The notes under the pieces are model-generated. The model saw nothing but the letters and a program-made list of their open reading frames with translations. It did not search any database and was not told the origin of the DNA. From Bacillus sp. 1780r2a1 (GTDB taxonomy: Bacteria > Bacillota > Bacilli > Bacillales > Bacillaceae_H), in contig CP099863.1 of the NCBI GenBank assembly GCA_024134725.1, forward strand, positions 2,973,258-3,037,257: DNA of 64,000 nt, given 5' to 3'. Positions 50,868-61,813 of this stretch are shown here, piece by piece (position 1 is the first letter of the stretch; every line of letters begins with the position of its first letter). Made by a program: the position numbers and the translations under genes.

Positions 50868-51818
50868 TTAATTCGCTTCTTCTTTCAGCTTTCCTGCTAC
50901 ATAAGTGAAAATTTTGTTGAATTTTTCATGAAAATTGTCAACTTCCATTTCAAACCATGTTACAGGCATCTTATTACGAAACCACGTTAATTGACGTTTG
51001 GCGTACCTTCTAGAATTCAACTTTAACTGTTCAATCGCTTCTTCAAGCGTGCAGTTCCCGTCGAAATATGTATACAGTTCTTTGTAGCCAATCGCTTGAA
51101 TTGATTGTACATCACGAACCCCTGCATCGTACAGTGATTTGACTTCTTCTACCAAGCCTTCTTGCACCATCATATCAACACGTTGGTTAATTCGATCGTA
51201 TAGTTGATCACGATCCATTGTCAAGCCAATGAGTGTCACATCATAGAGAAGCTCTTGATTCTGCTCTTGATTATAAACACTGAAAGGCTTCCCAGTCACT
51301 TCATACACTTCAAGAGCACGAATAACGCGTCTATGGTTGTTGGGATGAATGGACTCTGCACCAACTGGGTCTATTTCACAAAGCTTTTCGTAAAGAGGAT
51401 CAATTCCATGCGCTGCAACAAAGTGTTCCATGCGCTGTCTGAATTGTTCATCCCCTGCTGATTCAGTAAACTGATAGTCATAAATGACAGATTGAATATA
51501 TAATCCTGTACCACCTACAATAATCGGCATTTTACCACGAGCGTGAATATCTGTAATCTTTTCTCTTACAATCTCTTGAAATTCAGCTACAGAAAAAGAC
51601 TCAGTCGGCTCTTTAATATCAATTAAATGATGCGGAATTCCTTCCGTTTCATCACTTGTAACCTTCGCTGTTCCGATGTCCATCTTTTTATAGACTTGCA
51701 TGGAATCTCCCGAAATAACTTCTCCATTGAACTGCTTGGCCATTTCAATACTCAGCTTGGTTTTACCAACGGCTGTCGGACCAATAATTACTATTAATTT
51801 TTGTTTCTCTCCCGTCAT
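50868..51818 (-). CDS. miaA: tRNA dimethylallyltransferase
   Basis: The ~316-residue product has the P-loop IVIIGPTAVGKTKLSIEMAKQF, GDSMQVYKKMDIGTAKVT (DSxQxY), DIKEPTESFSVAEF, IIVGGTGLYIQSVIY and a C-terminal NSRRYAKRQLTWFRNKMPVTWFE (tRNA binding and catalysis). It adds an isopentenyl group to A37 of tRNAs reading UNN codons, the substrate later methylthiolated by MiaB (also in this window). ATG 51818 or GTG 51824 are both possible starts. Confidence 0.96.
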   Translation of the reverse strand: MTGEKQKLIVIIGPTAVGKTKLSIEMAKQFNGEVISGDSMQVYKKMDIGTAKVTSDETEGIPHHLIDIKEPTESFSVAEFQEIVREKITDIHARGKMPIIVGGTGLYIQSVIYDYQFTESAGDEQFRQRMEHFVAAHGIDPLYEKLCEIDPVGAESIHPNNHRRVIRALEVYEVTGKPFSVYNQEQNQELLYDVTLIGLTMDRDQLYDRINQRVDMMVQEGLVEEVKSLYDAGVRDVQSIQAIGYKELYTYFDGNCTLEEAIEQLKLNSRRYAKRQLTWFRNKMPVTWFEMEVDNFHEKFNKIFTYVAGKLKEEAN

Positions 51819-52255
51819 AACCACACTACTTTCATCTATTACATTTACATCTTCTCATTTTACCCGGAAAGCCTATCTTTATTCAAGGCTCATAAAGAAG
51901 GAACGTTCTTTTACAGCAATTAGATTAACGGAGTTCAACTATAAAAGTAGAAACAAAGACTCCATTTTTTAACGGATGAAAGACTATGAATTTAAGGAAC
52001 TTACCTCTTAACCTGAACATACGTCAATAACAATAACTTGGCTGGAAGAAATATTTCCAAAAAAAAAAAAAAAAAAAAACAAAAGCTGAGGATACATAAA
52101 AATTCCTTTACAGTCCTATAAAAAGAAGAGAAACAGGAACTGTTTGAAAGCTAGTTTTGAGCAGGCACGAAACTACAAAACAATAATGAAGATTCTTTTC
52201 CGCTTTGAAAATTAGCATTTTACAACTGTTCCTCTTGAAAGTTCTGCCTTCTGGA
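51819..52255. other. Intergenic region with a 21-base poly-A tract
   Basis: About 440 bases between the miaA start and the end of the repeat-protein gene. Apart from a run of 21 A (52059-52079) nothing is visible; ORFs here are short and unsupported. Confidence 0.5.
52059..52079 (+). repeat. Homopolymer run of 21 A
   Basis: Twenty-one consecutive A on the plus strand between miaA and the low-complexity gene. It is slippage-prone or may reflect assembly uncertainty. Confidence 0.95.
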
Positions 52256-52738
52256 TTAAAAGAAACGAAAAGGATTTCGTCTAAATTGAGAGTTTTCTTC
52301 CGACTGTGACTGGACACGACCACCAGAGTTGTTTTCTGATTGCGGCTGTACACGATTATCAGCGTCGTTTTCTACTTGTGGGCGACTCAGAGACTGAGGG
52401 CGGTTTTCTGACTGGGGTCGAACAAGAGGTTGGGATTGGTTTCCTGATTGGGATTGTACACGTCCTTGAGGGCGATTTTCTGCTCGACGTTTTCTGCGAC
52501 AACCAGAGCGATTTTCTGATTGGGATTGTACACGTCCTTTAGAGCGTTTTTTAGAGCGACATTTTTTACGATGACCGGAGCGATTTCGAGATGTTTCTCT
52601 TACCTGAGGTATATTGATATTAACGTTAGAACTTCCACTATTGCTAATAATATTTTTATTTCCCAAATCATTATCTCTATTAGAATCGTTATCACCATTT
52701 GAATTGGTGTGTAATCTGTTAAAATGGTTATTCATCAT
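52256..52738 (-). CDS. Low-complexity Arg/Gln/Ser/Asn repeat protein (possible spore-surface protein)
   Basis: The 160-residue product has an Asn/Asp-rich start (NNHFNRLHTNSNGDNDSNRDND), then a basic stretch (RNRSGHRKKCRSKKRSK). Repeats of GRVQSQSEN follow (three close copies) with variants RPQSEN, RVQPQSEN and LSRPQVEN, and the end is FRRNPFRFF. AAGGGGAAG precedes the ATG. No family was recognised; the composition resembles repeat-type coat proteins such as CotG-like proteins, which is only an analogy. It is not part of the conserved mutL-miaA neighbourhood in B. subtilis, so probably lineage-specific. Confidence 0.6.
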   Translation of the reverse strand: MMNNHFNRLHTNSNGDNDSNRDNDLGNKNIISNSGSSNVNINIPQVRETSRNRSGHRKKCRSKKRSKGRVQSQSENRSGCRRKRRAENRPQGRVQSQSGNQSQPLVRPQSENRPQSLSRPQVENDADNRVQPQSENNSGGRVQSQSEENSQFRRNPFRFF

Positions 52739-52861
52739 AACTTCCCCTTCACATTATGTTTAATTTCTATCGCTAGTATATGCAAGGGAAACGGCTAACG
52801 TATAGGTATCTGACTTACAGAATCTACATACATAATAAAAGAAAACAATCTTTTCCATTTT

Positions 52862-52938
52862 AAAAAAATACCCGCACCATGTACTGCTTTGCGATTTTAC
52901 TTTTAAACATGACATTACAGTAAAAATGGTGCAGGTAT
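52862..52938 (-). terminator. Probable terminator of mutSL
   Basis: On the minus strand ATACCTGCACCAT pairs with ATGGTGCGGGTAT (one G-U pair), followed by TTTTTTTA. The loop is long (~50 bases). Confidence 0.65.
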
Positions 52939-52976
52939 GACTTCAATAACCGGAGTAAAACATTGTAGAAATTCCT

Positions 52977-54878
52977 TTACATCACGCGCTTAAACATCTT
53001 TTCCATTTCATATGTTGAATAATGAATAATAATTGGTCGCCCGTGCGGACAAGTAAACGGATCCGTCGTTTTTCTTAGCGTCTCAAGCAAGGCTAAAATT
53101 TCATCATTTCGAAGATGATGGTTCGCTTTGATTGAACCTTTACAGCTCATCATAATAGCAGCTTCTTCGCGTAAGCTTTCTATGTCTATACGCTTCATCA
53201 CAAACACTTGCTGAATCATCTCTTCAATTGTTTCTTTTTCTTCACCTTTTGGGAACCACTGAGGGTGTGCTCGAACAATATAAGCATTTTGACCAAACGG
53301 CTCTAAAAATACGCCGACCTCTTCAAGAGCTCTACGATTTTCTTCTAAAATGAGAGCTTCATTGCCTGAGAACTCAAACGTAAGTGGCATTAAAAGTTCC
53401 TGCACTTCTGCATCTACTTGACCAAGTTTTTTCTTAAAGTATTCATATTTAATTCTCTCTTGCGCCGCATGTTGGTCAATGATAAACAAGCCGTTTTCAT
53501 TTTGAGCTAATATATACGTACCGTGCATCTGGCCAATTGGATACATGGGCGGAACTCGCTCGGTTTGAACCTCTTCAACTATCTCACTATTAGATTGCTG
53601 CTTGTGTACATCATGTTCTTCCTCATAAGAAAATACCGGTTCTGTATCCTGCACTTCAAGTTCATCGTAGTCAAGCTCATTTTCAACATTTTCTGTTACC
53701 GTAAAGCTTGACTTTTCTTGTGCTTCAGCAACGTTCGCGCTAAAGAAAGGTAAATCTTTGCTTCGTTCAACAGGTTCCTGCGATAGGGAGGATGACTCTT
53801 TAGGTACCCCGTGATCAAACGTAAAGGTTTGCTGTTCGGTTGGAAGCACGGCTTGTTTTGTGCGAGCAGGGGCTATAACTTCTGGAATAAGCTGCTTCTT
53901 TTTAAACGCTGCTTTTATGGCATCTTCTACAAGCTCATACAGCTCTGCTTCTTTACTTAATCTTACCTCAAGCTTTGCCGGGTGTACGTTCACATCTACT
54001 AACAGCGGATCCATATTGATAGCTAAAAATACAACTGGAAAACGTCCAATTGGCAATAGCGTATGATAACCTTGCTGGATGGCTTTTAGTAAACCATAGT
54101 TTTTAATAAATCTTCCGTTAATTGTGGTAGACATATAGTTGCGAGATGCACGCGTTACTTCTGGCAAAGCAATATAGCCGGTAATCTCATAATCTAGCGA
54201 TTCTACCTTTAACGGAATCATCTTCTTCGCTACTGCCATCCCGTAGATAGCAGCTAACACTTGACGCGCATCTCCACTTCCGTTTGTATAGAGAAGCTGA
54301 CGTCCTTGGTGAATTAAACGAATGGAAACATGAGGATTCGCCAGGGCAAGGCGATTTACAACGTCTGTTACGTTCCCTAATTCTGTATTAATTGTTTTCA
54401 TATATTTAAGGCGTGCTGGCGTGTTAAAAAATAGATTTTCTACAATGATTTCTGTACCTTTTCGACTTGAAGACGGCTCGTGATGCGTTATCTCTCCTCC
54501 GCGAAGCTTTAAGTGCGTGCCGGCTTCATCCCCGGTGCTTGTCTTAATTTCGAGCATAGATACAGACGCAATACTTGGCAGTGCTTCACCACGAAAGCCT
54601 AATGTTCGAATTCGGAACAAGTCATTCTCAGTCTTAATCTTGCTCGTTGCATGGCGTCGGAAAGCCGTTAAGCAATCTTCTTGTGCAATTCCGTCTCCGT
54701 TATCTAAAATACGAATTTTTGATAATCCTGCTTCTTCTAGTTCTATTTCAATTACTGTGCTATTGGCATCAATCGCATTTTCAACGAGCTCTTTCACAAC
54801 AGAAGCAGGTCGCTCTACAACCTCTCCTGCTGCAATTTTATTTGAAAGTTCGTCTGAAAGCTGTCTAATTTTACCCAC
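52977..54878 (-). CDS. mutL: MutL mismatch repair endonuclease
   Basis: The 633-residue product has an N-terminal GHKL ATPase: [80 protein letters not shown] variable linker covers ~340-440, and the C-terminal domain contains [15 protein letters not shown], the DQHAxxERIxxE metal-binding endonuclease motif of MutL in organisms lacking MutH. CPHGRP near the end completes the site. It follows mutS by 19 bases. Confidence 0.98.
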   Translation of the reverse strand: MGKIRQLSDELSNKIAAGEVVERPASVVKELVENAIDANSTVIEIELEEAGLSKIRILDNGDGIAQEDCLTAFRRHATSKIKTENDLFRIRTLGFRGEALPSIASVSMLEIKTSTGDEAGTHLKLRGGEITHHEPSSSRKGTEIIVENLFFNTPARLKYMKTINTELGNVTDVVNRLALANPHVSIRLIHQGRQLLYTNGSGDARQVLAAIYGMAVAKKMIPLKVESLDYEITGYIALPEVTRASRNYMSTTINGRFIKNYGLLKAIQQGYHTLLPIGRFPVVFLAINMDPLLVDVNVHPAKLEVRLSKEAELYELVEDAIKAAFKKKQLIPEVIAPARTKQAVLPTEQQTFTFDHGVPKESSSLSQEPVERSKDLPFFSANVAEAQEKSSFTVTENVENELDYDELEVQDTEPVFSYEEEHDVHKQQSNSEIVEEVQTERVPPMYPIGQMHGTYILAQNENGLFIIDQHAAQERIKYEYFKKKLGQVDAEVQELLMPLTFEFSGNEALILEENRRALEEVGVFLEPFGQNAYIVRAHPQWFPKGEEKETIEEMIQQVFVMKRIDIESLREEAAIMMSCKGSIKANHHLRNDEILALLETLRKTTDPFTCPHGRPIIIHYSTYEMEKMFKRVM

Positions 54879-54897
54879 AGACTCACTCCTCTCAAGT

Positions 54898-57540
54898 CTA
54901 TTTCTTCTTCAGTAATTTTTGTAGCTTATACATGGCGTTCATTGCATCAAGCGGCGTCATTTCCAGAATATCAAGCTGCTTTAACTCTGCTAGAATTTGC
55001 TTTTCACGCTTGGATAAACTAGCTTCTTTTACCTGCTGGTCTTTTTCTTCTCCGAAAAATGAAAGCTGACTTTGTTCGGTATCTGATTTAAGTTCAGCTT
55101 TTGGCTGCTCAATTGGCTGAGGTTCAGCTACTGTATCAGCAGTCGGATTCACTTTTGGCTCTTCGCTCGCGTTCTCAAAATCTGCTAAAATGACACGCGC
55201 ACGCTGTAATAAAGGCTCCGGAAGTTCCGCTAGCTCAGCAACATGAATACCATAACTCTTATCTGCTGGTCCTTCTTTAATTTTGTGTAAGAAGACTACT
55301 TTATTGTTCTTTTCAATAGCGCTAACATGCACATTACGTAGTGCTGAAAGCTGTTGGTCTAGCACTGTTAGCTCATGATAGTGCGTAGAAAATAATGTTT
55401 TACATCCGATATGCTCGTGCACATATTCGATAATTGCTTGAGCTAACGCCATTCCATCATATGTTGACGTACCTCGTCCAATTTCATCTAGTAAAATTAA
55501 GCTTGATTGCGTCGCATTAGTCACTGCATTTTTCGTTTCAAGCATTTCAACCATGAACGTACTTTGCCCTGAAATTAAATCATCAGCCGCTCCGATTCGC
55601 GTAAACACTTGATCAAAGATTGGCAACTCTGCTTCTTCCGCAGGAACAAAACAGCCGATTTGTCCTAAAATAGCGGTTAATGCTACTTGGCGCATATACG
55701 TACTCTTACCCGACATATTTGGTCCTGTAATGAGTAAGATTGAACTGTCATCTTTCATTTGACAGTCATTTGGTACATACTCTTGTGCGTTCATTACTTT
55801 TTCAACAACTGGATGGCGTCCATTTTTAATATGAATATCTCCATTAATAGAAAACGCAGGCTTTGTATAATGACGCTCTTCGCTCACCTTTGCAAAGCAC
55901 TGCAGCACATCAAGCTCACTTACTTTTTTAGCTAGCGCTTGAAGGCGAGGAATATACACTTTGACCTCTTCACGAATTTGTCCAAACAGCTCGTACTCAA
56001 GCTCAACGATTTTTTCTTCCGCTTCTAAAATAAGCGCTTCTTTTTCTTTAAGCTCAGGTGTAATAAAGCGTTCAGCGTTCGTTAAAGTTTGCTTACGCTC
56101 ATACATGCCTTCAGGTAATAGATGCAAATTGGCACGCGTTACTTCAATATAGTAGCCAAATACGCGGTTATAGCCAATTTTCAACGAACGAATCCCCGTC
56201 TTTTCACGCTCTTTTTGCTCTAAAGACGCAATCCACGTCTTCCCGTTTCGACTAGCATCTCGGTATTGATCAAGTTGATCGTGATAACCGTCTGCGATAA
56301 TATCTCCTTCTTTAATAGATAAAGGAGGATGTTCTTTTAACCCTCTCTCCAACAGCGCAGTTAATCTTTCACATGGATCAATATCTTCCACAAGTTTAGA
56401 AGCATACGAATTGTTTAATCGATAAACCACTTCTTGAATTTCAGGAACCTTTTGCAGTGATTTGCGCAGCTGTACTAAGTCACGCGCATTAACATTGCCA
56501 AATGCAACGCGCCCAGCTAAACGCTCTAGGTCGTACACTTCTTTTAATAAATCTCGCAGTTCTTCACGTTCAAAAAATTGCTTCATAAGAACATCAACCA
56601 TATTTAAGCGTTCATCAATTTTCTCTTTGCTTAAAAGAGGGCGATCAATCCAGTTTTTTAAGAGGCGTCCGCCCATTGCCGTCACTGTTTGATCAAGGAG
56701 CCATAAAAGAGAACCCTTTTTTCCTTTTGAACGAATTGTTTCCGTCAACTCTAAGTTTCGCTTAGAGAACAAATCAATTTTCATATATTCATTGATTTGA
56801 TAAAGCTGTACAGGCTGTAAATGCTCAAGAGAGCGCTTTTGGGTACGTACTAGATACTGCAGAATGCGAGCAAACGTGTCCACTAATTTTTGCTGTTGAA
56901 GTGATTCAGTTAAATGTAAAAACGATTCTTCAACCTTTGTACTTTCTTCAAACGAAATGGTCATCGTCATTCTTTCTTTTAGCGTTTGCAGCAATTCAGC
57001 AGAAAAATTGCTTGAAACAACAATTTCCTTTGCTTCTTTTGCATAGATTTCAGAAACAACGTCATGGAATGAAGAAATGAGAGTCACGCTATTTTCTCCT
57101 GTTGATAAATCTGATAATGCTAATCCAAACGTGTCATCTGGGAAATGCGTGACCGAGCAAATGTAATTATTCTCTTTTTCTTGCAGCCCTTTTTCATTCA
57201 TCAGAGTTCCTGGTGAAATCACTTGAATAACTTCACGCTTGACGACTCCTTTGGCTTTCTTAGGATCTTCCACTTGCTCACAAATTGCCACTTTATAGCC
57301 TTTTTCAATTAGTCTTTCAATATATGTAGGCGCTGAGTGGTATGGTACACCGCACATTGGGATGCGATCATCGCCCCCTCCGTCTCGGCTTGTTAACGTA
57401 ATTTCTAACTCTTGAGATGCTGTCGTTGCATCTTCGAAAAACATTTCGTAAAAATCACCTAATCTAAAAAATAAAAAGGCATCTTGATAGTCTGCCTTGA
57501 TTTTTAAATATTGCTGTATCATTGGCGTATATGTTGCCAT
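54898..57540 (-). CDS. mutS: MutS mismatch recognition ATPase
   Basis: The 880-residue product has the domain I mismatch-binding motif [19 protein letters not shown] (with FYE, Phe wedging at the mismatch), the connector and lever domains, then [20 protein letters not shown] (Walker A), [23 protein letters not shown] (Walker B) and THYHEL. The C-terminal tail contains ...[10 protein letters not shown], a QLSLF-like beta-clamp binding peptide. ATG 57540 is used (GGAGGA upstream, and [15 protein letters not shown] matches known MutS starts). Operon with mutL. Confidence 0.98.
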   Translation of the reverse strand: MATYTPMIQQYLKIKADYQDAFLFFRLGDFYEMFFEDATTASQELEITLTSRDGGGDDRIPMCGVPYHSAPTYIERLIEKGYKVAICEQVEDPKKAKGVVKREVIQVISPGTLMNEKGLQEKENNYICSVTHFPDDTFGLALSDLSTGENSVTLISSFHDVVSEIYAKEAKEIVVSSNFSAELLQTLKERMTMTISFEESTKVEESFLHLTESLQQQKLVDTFARILQYLVRTQKRSLEHLQPVQLYQINEYMKIDLFSKRNLELTETIRSKGKKGSLLWLLDQTVTAMGGRLLKNWIDRPLLSKEKIDERLNMVDVLMKQFFEREELRDLLKEVYDLERLAGRVAFGNVNARDLVQLRKSLQKVPEIQEVVYRLNNSYASKLVEDIDPCERLTALLERGLKEHPPLSIKEGDIIADGYHDQLDQYRDASRNGKTWIASLEQKEREKTGIRSLKIGYNRVFGYYIEVTRANLHLLPEGMYERKQTLTNAERFITPELKEKEALILEAEEKIVELEYELFGQIREEVKVYIPRLQALAKKVSELDVLQCFAKVSEERHYTKPAFSINGDIHIKNGRHPVVEKVMNAQEYVPNDCQMKDDSSILLITGPNMSGKSTYMRQVALTAILGQIGCFVPAEEAELPIFDQVFTRIGAADDLISGQSTFMVEMLETKNAVTNATQSSLILLDEIGRGTSTYDGMALAQAIIEYVHEHIGCKTLFSTHYHELTVLDQQLSALRNVHVSAIEKNNKVVFLHKIKEGPADKSYGIHVAELAELPEPLLQRARVILADFENASEEPKVNPTADTVAEPQPIEQPKAELKSDTEQSQLSFFGEEKDQQVKEASLSKREKQILAELKQLDILEMTPLDAMNAMYKLQKLLKKK

Positions 57541-57649
57541 ACTATTCCTCCAAAAACTTCTGTTAATCATTTTTTCTACACGTATTATAACATAGGTTTG
57601 CGAAAAACTTCATGATTGTAAAACTTGCTAATCACTTTTGGTGCACATA

Positions 57650-57678
57650 AAAAAACTAGGAAGAAATTCTTCCTAGTT
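57650..57678 (-). terminator. Terminator of cotE
   Basis: AACTAGGAAGAA pairs with TTCTTCCTAGTT, followed by TTTTT on the minus strand. It overlaps the last bases of cotE. Confidence 0.88.
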
Positions 57679-58222
57679 ACTCATCGTCACCTAAAATGAA
57701 ATCTGGATTGAGGTCTTCAAATTCATCATCATCAACATCTAAATCAAGCTCATCACCATCATCGCATCCTTTTGGATTAACGGCTACGCATACTTTTGTC
57801 TCTCCGATTACCTCAGCTAAAAGCTCTCTCTCTACTTGGACAATCGTTTTATTGCCGTTTGGTGAAATCGTGCATTCAAGGCAATTTGGTTGCTGTAGCA
57901 CTCGTACGATAATTTCACAATCATCTCCAAAAGCATCGTCATCTTTCTGGCGGAGCTTAATCACATCACGATAGTGAACCGTTTCTGTAAACACTTCTGT
58001 TTTTGTATTATCTTTGTAAGAATACCAGACGTTAATATCATATTTGCCGTCCACTTCAACTGTATTTCCGCGCTTTTTAGCATCATACTGATGGTTAATT
58101 ACCCAGCAACCTAAAATGCTCGTCGGTCGGTTCGGTGGTGTAAGCGTGTGTGATGACTGCGTAAACTTACGCCCTTTACCTACGACTGCTTTTGTAATAA
58201 TTTCTCTATAGTGTTGTGACAT
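57677..58222 (-). CDS. cotE: CotE, spore outer coat morphogenetic protein
   Basis: The 181-residue product matches CotE throughout: [51 protein letters not shown], then [26 protein letters not shown]. The end is a strongly acidic tail ([27 protein letters not shown]) typical of CotE. It directs assembly of the outer coat in the mother cell. GAGGAGGG precedes the ATG. It sits between mutS and ymcA as in other bacilli. Sigma-E/K control is expected from B. subtilis, but I did not locate promoters with confidence. Confidence 0.98.
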   Translation of the reverse strand: MSQHYREIITKAVVGKGRKFTQSSHTLTPPNRPTSILGCWVINHQYDAKKRGNTVEVDGKYDINVWYSYKDNTKTEVFTETVHYRDVIKLRQKDDDAFGDDCEIIVRVLQQPNCLECTISPNGNKTIVQVERELLAEVIGETKVCVAVNPKGCDDGDELDLDVDDDEFEDLNPDFILGDDE

Positions 58223-58390
58223 GTGAGCATACCCTCCTCAAACTATCTTCATTTCATCCTATGCAGGTTCTATCGCTTGTTTGCACATTATTTTGTAAAA
58301 CTAGGTTAAAGACATAAAAAACCTATGTTTCATTGTATGCAACACCTTAGAGAAATGTGACAATTATTCCAGAGAAAATTGTACAACATA

Positions 58391-58420
58391 AAAAACCCCC
58401 AGCTTCCGCTAGGAGTTTTT
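58391..58420 (-). terminator. Terminator of the miaB-ymcA operon
   Basis: On the minus strand AAAACTCCTAGC pairs with GCTGGGGGTTTT around GGAA, with T-run. It starts a few bases after the ymcA stop. Confidence 0.82.
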
Positions 58421-58422
58421 TA

Positions 58423-58854
58423 TTAATGGCAGCTTGCCCCCGGAGTGTTACGGACTTTTGAGCCTGTTTCACCACGAAGTAAGTCACCATCTGTTGCCAC
58501 AATGATTTCATCAGTGACTGTATTTGAGATTGTACTCGCGACAAGCTGAAGCAAATCATTAACATTAACCTGAGAATCTTGAAACTGCTGAATAATTGGC
58601 AGCTCATCTAGCTCAGCTTGAATTCGATCGATTTTTTCTTCCACTTGCTTTAACGCTTCGGTTTTTCCATAGTGCTGAAAGTTCACCGCTTGTTTTTGCA
58701 AACTTTTAATGCTCGCAATTTTTTCGCGAACCTTTTGGTTTTCGTTCAGCTGAGCTTCTGCACGCTTGAAGAATTCGACTTCTTCCGTTTCAGAAATCAT
58801 TTTTGCAAGCTCTTTCGCTCTAGCAATCACATCACTTTTTGTATACTGAGACAT
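58423..58854 (-). CDS. ymcA: YmcA (RicA), Ric complex subunit
   Basis: The 143-residue, mainly helical product of the YlbF/YmcA family has YTKSDVIARAKELAKMISETEEVEFFKRAEAQLNENQKVREKIASIKSLQKQAVNF. It ends ...RNTPGASCH, with the Cys near the end that helps hold an iron-sulfur cluster in the YmcA-YlbF-YaaT complex. That complex promotes mRNA processing by RNase Y and speeds Spo0A activation, competence and biofilm formation. The ATG lies 1 base after the miaB stop, so it is translationally coupled. Confidence 0.95.
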   Translation of the reverse strand: MSQYTKSDVIARAKELAKMISETEEVEFFKRAEAQLNENQKVREKIASIKSLQKQAVNFQHYGKTEALKQVEEKIDRIQAELDELPIIQQFQDSQVNVNDLLQLVASTISNTVTDEIIVATDGDLLRGETGSKVRNTPGASCH

Positions 58855-58855
58855 T

Positions 58856-60385
58856 TTACTTCACCTCTGCTGCTTCTTCTACCATCTCTCCATCTAAAGA
58901 CCATGTCTTAGCTTTTGTAATTTTCACTTTTACAACTTGACCGATTACTGATTGTGGTGCTACAAAGTTTACAAGCTTATTCTTTTCAGTATAGCCCGCT
59001 AAAACATCTGGGTTGTTCTTACTTTCACCCTCCACTAATACTTCGACAACACGACCTTCGTATTCCTGCATTTTCTTCGCAGAAATTTCGTTTACAAGCG
59101 CATTTAAACGCTGAAGACGCTCTTTTTTCACTTCCATTGGCACGTTGTCTTTCATTTTAGCAGCTGGCGTACCTTCGCGAGGAGAATAGATGAACGTATA
59201 AGCACTATCAAATTCAACTTCACGGTATAATGATAACGTTTCTTCAAACTGTTCATCCGTTTCATTAGGGAAGCCAACAATAATATCTGTCGTAAGAGAC
59301 GCTGTTGGAATTGCTTCTTTGATTTTGCGAACAAGCTCTAGGTAGTGTTCACGTGAGTACTTACGTGCCATGATTTTCAGAATATCTGAGCTACCTGACT
59401 GAACTGGTAGATGGATGTGATCAACTAGGTTTCCACCTTTTGCTAACACTTCGATTAAACGATCGTCGAAGTCACGTGGATGACTTGTTGTAAAGCGAAT
59501 ACGCAGAACGTCAATTTTACGAATCTCATCCATTAAGTCACCTAGACCGTATTCCATATCTTCAAAGTCTTTTCCGTATGCATTTACGTTTTGACCAAGC
59601 AGCGTAATTTCTTTATAACCTTGAGCGGCTAAGTGGCGCACTTCTTGAATGATTTCTTCCGGACGACGGCTTCGCTCTTTACCACGCGTGTAAGGAACGA
59701 TACAGTACGTGCAGAATTTATCACAGCCGTACATGATATTAACCCATGCTTTGATGCTGCCTTTTCTTGCACGAGGAAGGTTTTCAATAACGTCTCCTTC
59801 TTTCGACCATACTTCAATCACCATTTCTTTTGCCATGTATGCTTCATTTAAAATATGAGGTAAACGATGAATGTTATGTGTTCCGAAAATCATATCAACA
59901 TGCTGATGCTTTTGTAAGATTTTATTAACAACGGATTCTTCTTGTGACATACAGCCACATACTCCGATTAGTAAGTCTGGACGCTCACGCTTTAAAGCCT
60001 TTAAATGGCCTAACTCACCAAAAACTTTGTTCTCAGCGTTTTCGCGAATGGCACATGTATTTAATAAAATAACATGGGCATCTTGAACGGAGTCAGTTGG
60101 CTCATAGCCTAGGCTTAAGAAAATCCCTGCCATTACTTCCGTATCATGCTCGTTCATTTGACAGCCGTATGTACGAATATAAAACTTACGGCCTTGTCCC
60201 ATACCTTTGAAACGCTCTTCAATAGAAAAGTCGTTATGATAAGCAACCTCTTCTTTACCACGCTTTTTTGCATCCTTTAAAGAAGGTGGCATATATACTG
60301 TTTGGAAATATTTACTGTAATCCTTCTCGGATTTTTTGTCCGCTGGAGTTACTTGTCCACTTTCTAAACGTTGTTTTTCGTTCAT
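58856..60385 (-). CDS. miaB: MiaB, tRNA-2-methylthio-N6-dimethylallyladenosine synthase
   Basis: The 509-residue radical SAM methylthiotransferase has an N-terminal MTTase domain with Cys in [22 protein letters not shown] and [10 protein letters not shown] (auxiliary cluster). The radical SAM core follows, with [24 protein letters not shown] (CxxxCxxC), and then a TRAM domain ([31 protein letters not shown]). It converts i6A37, made by MiaA, to ms2i6A37. ATG 60385 (AAAGGAGC upstream) matches the usual Bacillus start MNEKQ. Confidence 0.97.
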   Translation of the reverse strand: MNEKQRLESGQVTPADKKSEKDYSKYFQTVYMPPSLKDAKKRGKEEVAYHNDFSIEERFKGMGQGRKFYIRTYGCQMNEHDTEVMAGIFLSLGYEPTDSVQDAHVILLNTCAIRENAENKVFGELGHLKALKRERPDLLIGVCGCMSQEESVVNKILQKHQHVDMIFGTHNIHRLPHILNEAYMAKEMVIEVWSKEGDVIENLPRARKGSIKAWVNIMYGCDKFCTYCIVPYTRGKERSRRPEEIIQEVRHLAAQGYKEITLLGQNVNAYGKDFEDMEYGLGDLMDEIRKIDVLRIRFTTSHPRDFDDRLIEVLAKGGNLVDHIHLPVQSGSSDILKIMARKYSREHYLELVRKIKEAIPTASLTTDIIVGFPNETDEQFEETLSLYREVEFDSAYTFIYSPREGTPAAKMKDNVPMEVKKERLQRLNALVNEISAKKMQEYEGRVVEVLVEGESKNNPDVLAGYTEKNKLVNFVAPQSVIGQVVKVKITKAKTWSLDGEMVEEAAEVK

Positions 60386-60580
60386 GTAAAAGCTCCTTTC
60401 AACGTGCACATTTACTAATTTTTTCATTTTTATGTGTTTCTTGATAAACTCGTAAAAAAAATGCCATTCATGTTTTTATTTTTTGTCTTTATTCATACAA
60501 AAAAATGAAACAGAATCACATTATATTAGTATATAACTTTCATCTATTGAACACAATAACATACCCTTCACCTGTAAAAA

Positions 60581-60610
60581 AGAAAATACTGCGGGGTGCA
60601 GTATTTTCTT
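60581..60610 (-). terminator. Terminator of tdh-kbl
   Basis: AAAATACTGC pairs with GCAGTATTTT around GGGGT, just after the kbl stop, with T-rich flanks. Confidence 0.85.
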
Positions 60611-60615
60611 GACGT

Positions 60616-61794
60616 TTATACTAAAATCTTTAACTCTTTTCCTACTTTTTCAAAAGCAGTAAGAGCAGCTGTTAATTCATCCTTTGTATGCTGAGCCGTT
60701 ACGATTGTTCTAATCCTAGCTTTTCCTTTAGCAACCGTTGGAAACGCAATCCCTTGAGCAAAGACACCTGCTTCTGCTAGCTTTTCTGAAAACTTATGCG
60801 TTAATGCTTCATCACCAATAATAACGGGTGTAACAGGCGTTTCGCTGTGCCCGATATCAAAACCTAGCTCAGACAACCCTTTTTTAAAGAAGGCTGTGTT
60901 TTCCCATAGTGTCTCAATGAGCTCCGGCTCTTCAAGCAAGACATCAATAGCCGCACTGCATGCAGCCGTCACTGCCGGTGGATGAGAAGTACTAAATAAA
61001 AACGGTCGGCCTTTGTGAATTAGATAATCAATTAACGTCTGAGAGCTCGCAATATAACCACCAAGAACACCAACTGCTTTACTGAGCGTCCCTACTTGAA
61101 TATGAACGCGTCCATCCAAACCGAAATGATTGACTGTACCTCGACCATTCTCACCAAGCACTCCGGAGGCATGAGCATCGTCTACCATCACAAGAGCATC
61201 ATATTGTTCAGCTAACTCAACAATTTTGGGAAGCGGTGCAATGTTACCATCCATTGAGAATACACCATCCGTTACGATAATCCGTTTACGATAGTCTTTT
61301 GATTCTTTAAGCGCTCTCTCCAAATCTTCCGTATTCACATGCTTATATACTTTACGAGCAGCTTTTGTTAATCGAATCCCATCAATAATGGATGCATGAT
61401 TTAGTTCATCAGAAATCACCACATCTTCATTTGTTAAAATGGATGAAAGCACGCCTTGATTCGTCGTGAAACCAGATTGAAACACAAGCGCTGCCTCCGT
61501 ATGCTTAAATTTCGCTAATTTTTTCTCCAGTGCCTCGTGCATAGAAAATGTTCCTGCAATGGTTCTCACAGATCCCGTACCGGCACCATATTTCTGAACT
61601 GCTTCAATAGCTGCGCTCTTCATTTTAGGATGAGATGTTAATCCTAAATAATTGTTTGACGATAGCTGAATAAGCTTCTGCCCATTAATCTGCACCTTTG
61701 ATCCTTGTTCAGACTCAATTGGTATCAAGTTGCGAAAAGTACCTGCTTTTTTCATTTCCTGTAGCTCTTGATCTAAGAATTCAAACCCTCTCAT
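60616..61794 (-). CDS. kbl: 2-amino-3-ketobutyrate CoA ligase (glycine C-acetyltransferase)
   Basis: The 392-residue alpha-oxoamine synthase has [19 protein letters not shown], the [14 protein letters not shown] region, [33 protein letters not shown] (Asp binding the pyridine N) and [20 protein letters not shown] (Lys of TLSKA is the PLP lysine). It cleaves 2-amino-3-ketobutyrate with CoA to glycine and acetyl-CoA, the second step after TDH. It is 19 bases downstream of tdh in the same operon. Confidence 0.96.
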   Translation of the reverse strand: MRGFEFLDQELQEMKKAGTFRNLIPIESEQGSKVQINGQKLIQLSSNNYLGLTSHPKMKSAAIEAVQKYGAGTGSVRTIAGTFSMHEALEKKLAKFKHTEAALVFQSGFTTNQGVLSSILTNEDVVISDELNHASIIDGIRLTKAARKVYKHVNTEDLERALKESKDYRKRIIVTDGVFSMDGNIAPLPKIVELAEQYDALVMVDDAHASGVLGENGRGTVNHFGLDGRVHIQVGTLSKAVGVLGGYIASSQTLIDYLIHKGRPFLFSTSHPPAVTAACSAAIDVLLEEPELIETLWENTAFFKKGLSELGFDIGHSETPVTPVIIGDEALTHKFSEKLAEAGVFAQGIAFPTVAKGKARIRTIVTAQHTKDELTAALTAFEKVGKELKILV

Positions 61795-61813
61795 TTGACC
61801 CTTCCCCTTTCAA

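Noticed and set aside
54517-54915. 132-residue ORF opposite mutL
   Set aside because: Antisense shadow of the highly conserved MutL N-terminal ATPase region.
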